In this document: in pieces, positions 62,601 to 64,000 of the stretch | How the letters are laid out: every line of letters begins with the position of its first letter | Position numbering within the stretch: the first letter of the stretch is position 1 | Origin: Verrucomicrobiota bacterium | GTDB taxonomy: Bacteria; Verrucomicrobiota; Verrucomicrobiia; Opitutales; UBA953 | Assembly: GCA_026397955.1 (NCBI GenBank) | Contig: JAPLTV010000016.1 | Span: forward strand, 1 to 64,000 | Reading direction: 5' to 3' | Length of the DNA: 64,000 nucleotides | Position numbers and translations under genes: made by a program | Notes under the pieces: generated by a model | Database searches by the model: none | What the model was told of the DNA's origin: nothing | Seen by the model: only the letters and a program-made list of their open reading frames with translations

Positions 62601-63716
62601 CAGGGCCCACCAGGCGGGGCCGCGGACCTGGCCGTCGCTGACGGTGCGGCTGAAGACCGGCGCGGCGGTGGTCTTCTTGGAGCCTTGCATTAGCACCGGC
62701 ATTGCGGTCGCCTCGACGCCTTTCTCGGTCGTCGTGGCGGCGGCGCCGGCGACGCCTTGTCCGAATTCGGTAGCCGCGAACTGGGCATCGCTGAGTTCGA
62801 AGGCGACGGAGAGATCGCGCTTGAGGCCTCCGTTGAGCGAGTCGGCGAGCACTCCGGCGGAAGTCGCGGTGACGTCATGGAAGAGCAGGCGGACGTTGGG
62901 GGTGGAACTGCCACCAGTGGTCTTGGAGTAGCCGCTAAGGAGCGGCAGCTGGCGCACGGAGTCGAGGCTGGTCAGCTGCGTGGGGTTCGTCAGCAGGCTG
63001 AGCCCGTCGACCAAGGAGTAGCCGGGCGTCAGTGGGCTGCGCAGTGAAATCATCTGGTCTGCGTTGTTCGTATCATCCGGAGTGCGTACATCGCGCAGGT
63101 TGATGCGGGCCTTGATGCCTTCGTCGCCGATCCAGTAGGCGTAGTTGCCTTTGATGCGGTCGTCCGGGAGCGCGACCTTGGGGAGGGCGACGAGCCCGCT
63201 GGGGCGGCTGCCTTCCGCCGCTGCGGCGCTGCCGGTGCCGACGAGGTTCACCATTGACGCGACGTCGGGATTGTAGCCGGTCTGCCACGGGGCCCAGTAA
63301 CCCGCATGGTAGTCGGGCGTGGAGCCGGTCTGATAAAGAGAAAGGGACTGCGTGCCGGCCGGTTGGTCGGCGCGTCCGGAAACGAGCCAAGAGGGCGGAA
63401 GGTCAGGAAGATCGGTGCGCCAGATGCCGGTCCACATCGGATTACGGACCGTGCTGGCGGTCGCGTCGGGTTGCGTGATGTCAGCCCGCGCGGTGGCGCG
63501 TCGGTCGGGCCCGGCCTCCTGCTGGAGGTGCGCGAGGGCGAGACGCATCGCGACGATCGAGTTGAGTTTAGCGCGCGTCGCCAGCTGCTGGTTCATGACC
63601 GCGCGAGATTCGACCGTGATAAAGGCGGAAACGGTGACTAGCAGCATGAAGATTCCCGCCATCACCGTCAGGGACAGGATGAGGCTGAAACCGGGGCTTC
63701 GCTTGCTGTGTTTCAT
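59688..63716 (-). CDS. Giant prepilin-like protein (1342 aa), Verru_Chthon cassette protein A-like
   Basis: PGFSLILSLTVMAGIFMLLVTVSAFITVESR; GAFNVNSTSVTAWTAFLGS; blocks shared with 54944..58801. Confidence 0.82.
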   Translation of the reverse strand: MKHSKRSPGFSLILSLTVMAGIFMLLVTVSAFITVESRAVMNQQLATRAKLNSIVAMRLALAHLQQEAGPDRRATARADITQPDATASTVRNPMWTGIWRTDLPDLPPSWLVSGRADQPAGTQSLSLYQTGSTPDYHAGYWAPWQTGYNPDVASMVNLVGTGSAAAAEGSRPSGLVALPKVALPDDRIKGNYAYWIGDEGIKARINLRDVRTPDDTNNADQMISLRSPLTPGYSLVDGLSLLTNPTQLTSLDSVRQLPLLSGYSKTTGGSSTPNVRLLFHDVTATSAGVLADSLNGGLKRDLSVAFELSDAQFAATEFGQGVAGAAATTTEKGVEATAMPVLMQGSKKTTAAPVFSRTVSDGQVRGPAWWALRDYHRLYKQLGWTGSATSNARSTGTPTLRARTLWPNVAAAHPSGTPASSGLPNNSLRNRLYGYSDVYDGDLPASSNNNPNANDYRNGDTNNIVTRPLNVAATPYLQRVTLAFTVNKMQYWDWTLIRRGKLAYWSWDEWVDIRLNITPIVVIHNPFNVRMTWTPGTASGGANKTPYAAAIGFADMADWKFRFKQYKTGTLANPYVYETKITDFFTRQAPDSDNDDTFRFYLTKDASASITLEPGEMRVFSCEPKMGEWAKSIVLDNTYNIQGGYRDNVWDWNFGEAATLTFNIDNPIALEIIPGGNLRVRHALSCWPGDQLELNTNAKSNPSADKSDFLAKTSETSEIAFNDIGQIKYPSPGEKFFLSWRHVQNKYPRPDIPEWDGRNPYPTADSPPLPADIVTVIDVSAKTSDHAAAPYATYTHSNPMAAVQKPSAAGRVGSTGARGSSPSYQLSVRTGAWENVLENTGAGKLAFGGNSATAATGDSRVILAEIPLVQPVSLAQYAHANFGIRDQQPLLSIGNSFASPLVDAKKALQDNGSNWSEFDQSYLLNATLWDGYFLSSLAPWMKSGTGGVITPTTPTPTDPVTIASKTSTPPTDPNEKKSMTQVISDFVNNGMPLDNPRFSLESGRDAMATAAALADYRRSAAVLLNKGAFNVNSTSVTAWTAFLGSAKNLAVADKTSSSPSSTNNARFPRVLTKDTAAIAAGNTDDPSNWAGFANLSDTQIANLANAIVAENKARFALIARSERDLAKAPGSRLFGGLAKATTPYLGLSEFINRFLTPETWASRCGALQAAIFRADQTYNAGLSDRLFANAADRKLTQNSLKTATSSWFPNPENIETTAQTGTSRSHTAMGAPGNLLQSDLLQSLGSALATRSDTFTLRCYGEAGLDNGEIGSAWMEVVVQRIPEFVDPTNAAETGNSAPKPLKIAPSAATDATLSTALTPVNNVLGRRFKIVSMRWLKADEI

Positions 63717-63738
63717 GCCGTGCCACCTTGAGGGTGGT

Positions 63739-63756
63739 ATGAGTATTATTACTCAT
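63739..63756. promoter_or_regulatory. Perfect inverted repeat in divergent intergenic region
   Basis: ATGAGTA-TTAT-TACTCAT, 23-40 bp upstream of the 59688..63716 start codon. Confidence 0.55.
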
Positions 63757-63889
63757 TTTAAACCTCAGGCAAGAGCCACCTCTGCCCCCTGTCCGCAAAG
63801 TCGGCCCGCAAGCTGACATGCTTACCTTAGATAAGTGATATAAAATAAGTGTTTTCAGGCCACGGATACGGGCATAGTGAACTTTTGTC

Positions 63890-64000
63890 ATGAAAACCCC
63901 GCTTCTGGCCGCAGTGCTCCTTTTCGCCTCAGTTTCTCTTTTCGGTGCCGCCGCCGTCGGTGGCGGTGTTCCGCCCACGACTCCGACGACTCCGACCACC
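63890..64000 (+). CDS. Exported protein with Thr/Pro-rich segment, truncated at window end
   Basis: MKTPLLAAVLLFASVSLFGAAAVGGGVPPTTPTTPTT; divergent from the giant prepilin gene. Confidence 0.6.
   Translation, partial: MKTPLLAAVLLFASVSLFGAAAVGGGVPPTTPTTPTT

Noticed and set aside
61053-62693. 546 aa plus-strand ORF opposite the giant prepilin gene
   Set aside because: Low-complexity Val/Gly/Arg/Asp/Glu-rich composition and complete overlap with a better supported paralogous gene.

Overview
This is a high-GC bacterial chromosomal window of about 64 kb, almost fully coding. It looks like the Verrucomicrobiota (Opitutae-like): a fused LpxC-FabZ, a PVC-type haem-binding CxxCH protein and two very large prepilin-like proteins resembling 'Verru_Chthon cassette protein A'. 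Taxonomy is inferred, not tested. Most content is housekeeping: groES-groEL, ribD, a DEAD-box helicase, pyrimidine phosphorylase, lpxA and lpxC/fabZ, nrdR, tsaB, alr, leuS, galE, ybeY, queC/queD/queE, carA, kup, yajC-secDF-recJ and tRNA-His. There is also a hexuronate utilisation cluster (uxaC, SDR, kdgK, Ldh-family, D-2-hydroxyacid DH, exuT-like MFS). No transposon, prophage or CRISPR array was seen. The best leads are: (1) a tandemly duplicated two-gene module at 53.9-63.7 kb, each a giant GspK-like pseudopilin plus an exported partner; (2) a recJ ORF that lacks catalytic motif I (the DYDxDG segment) with flanking sequence intact, so either a natural deletion or an assembly artefact; (3) a second duplicated module at 28.2-30.3 kb, a small membrane protein plus an exported thioredoxin-fold-like protein without CxxC; (4) an apparently exported, enlarged glutamate/aspartate racemase next to alr; (5) paired GCAAAACG/CGTTTGC dyads upstream of groESL in place of a visible CIRCE; (6) short-period (6-8 bp) intergenic repeat tracts at several loci, two with complementary G-rich and C-rich arms. 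All calls were made by eye from the sequence and the ORF track; no database search was run.
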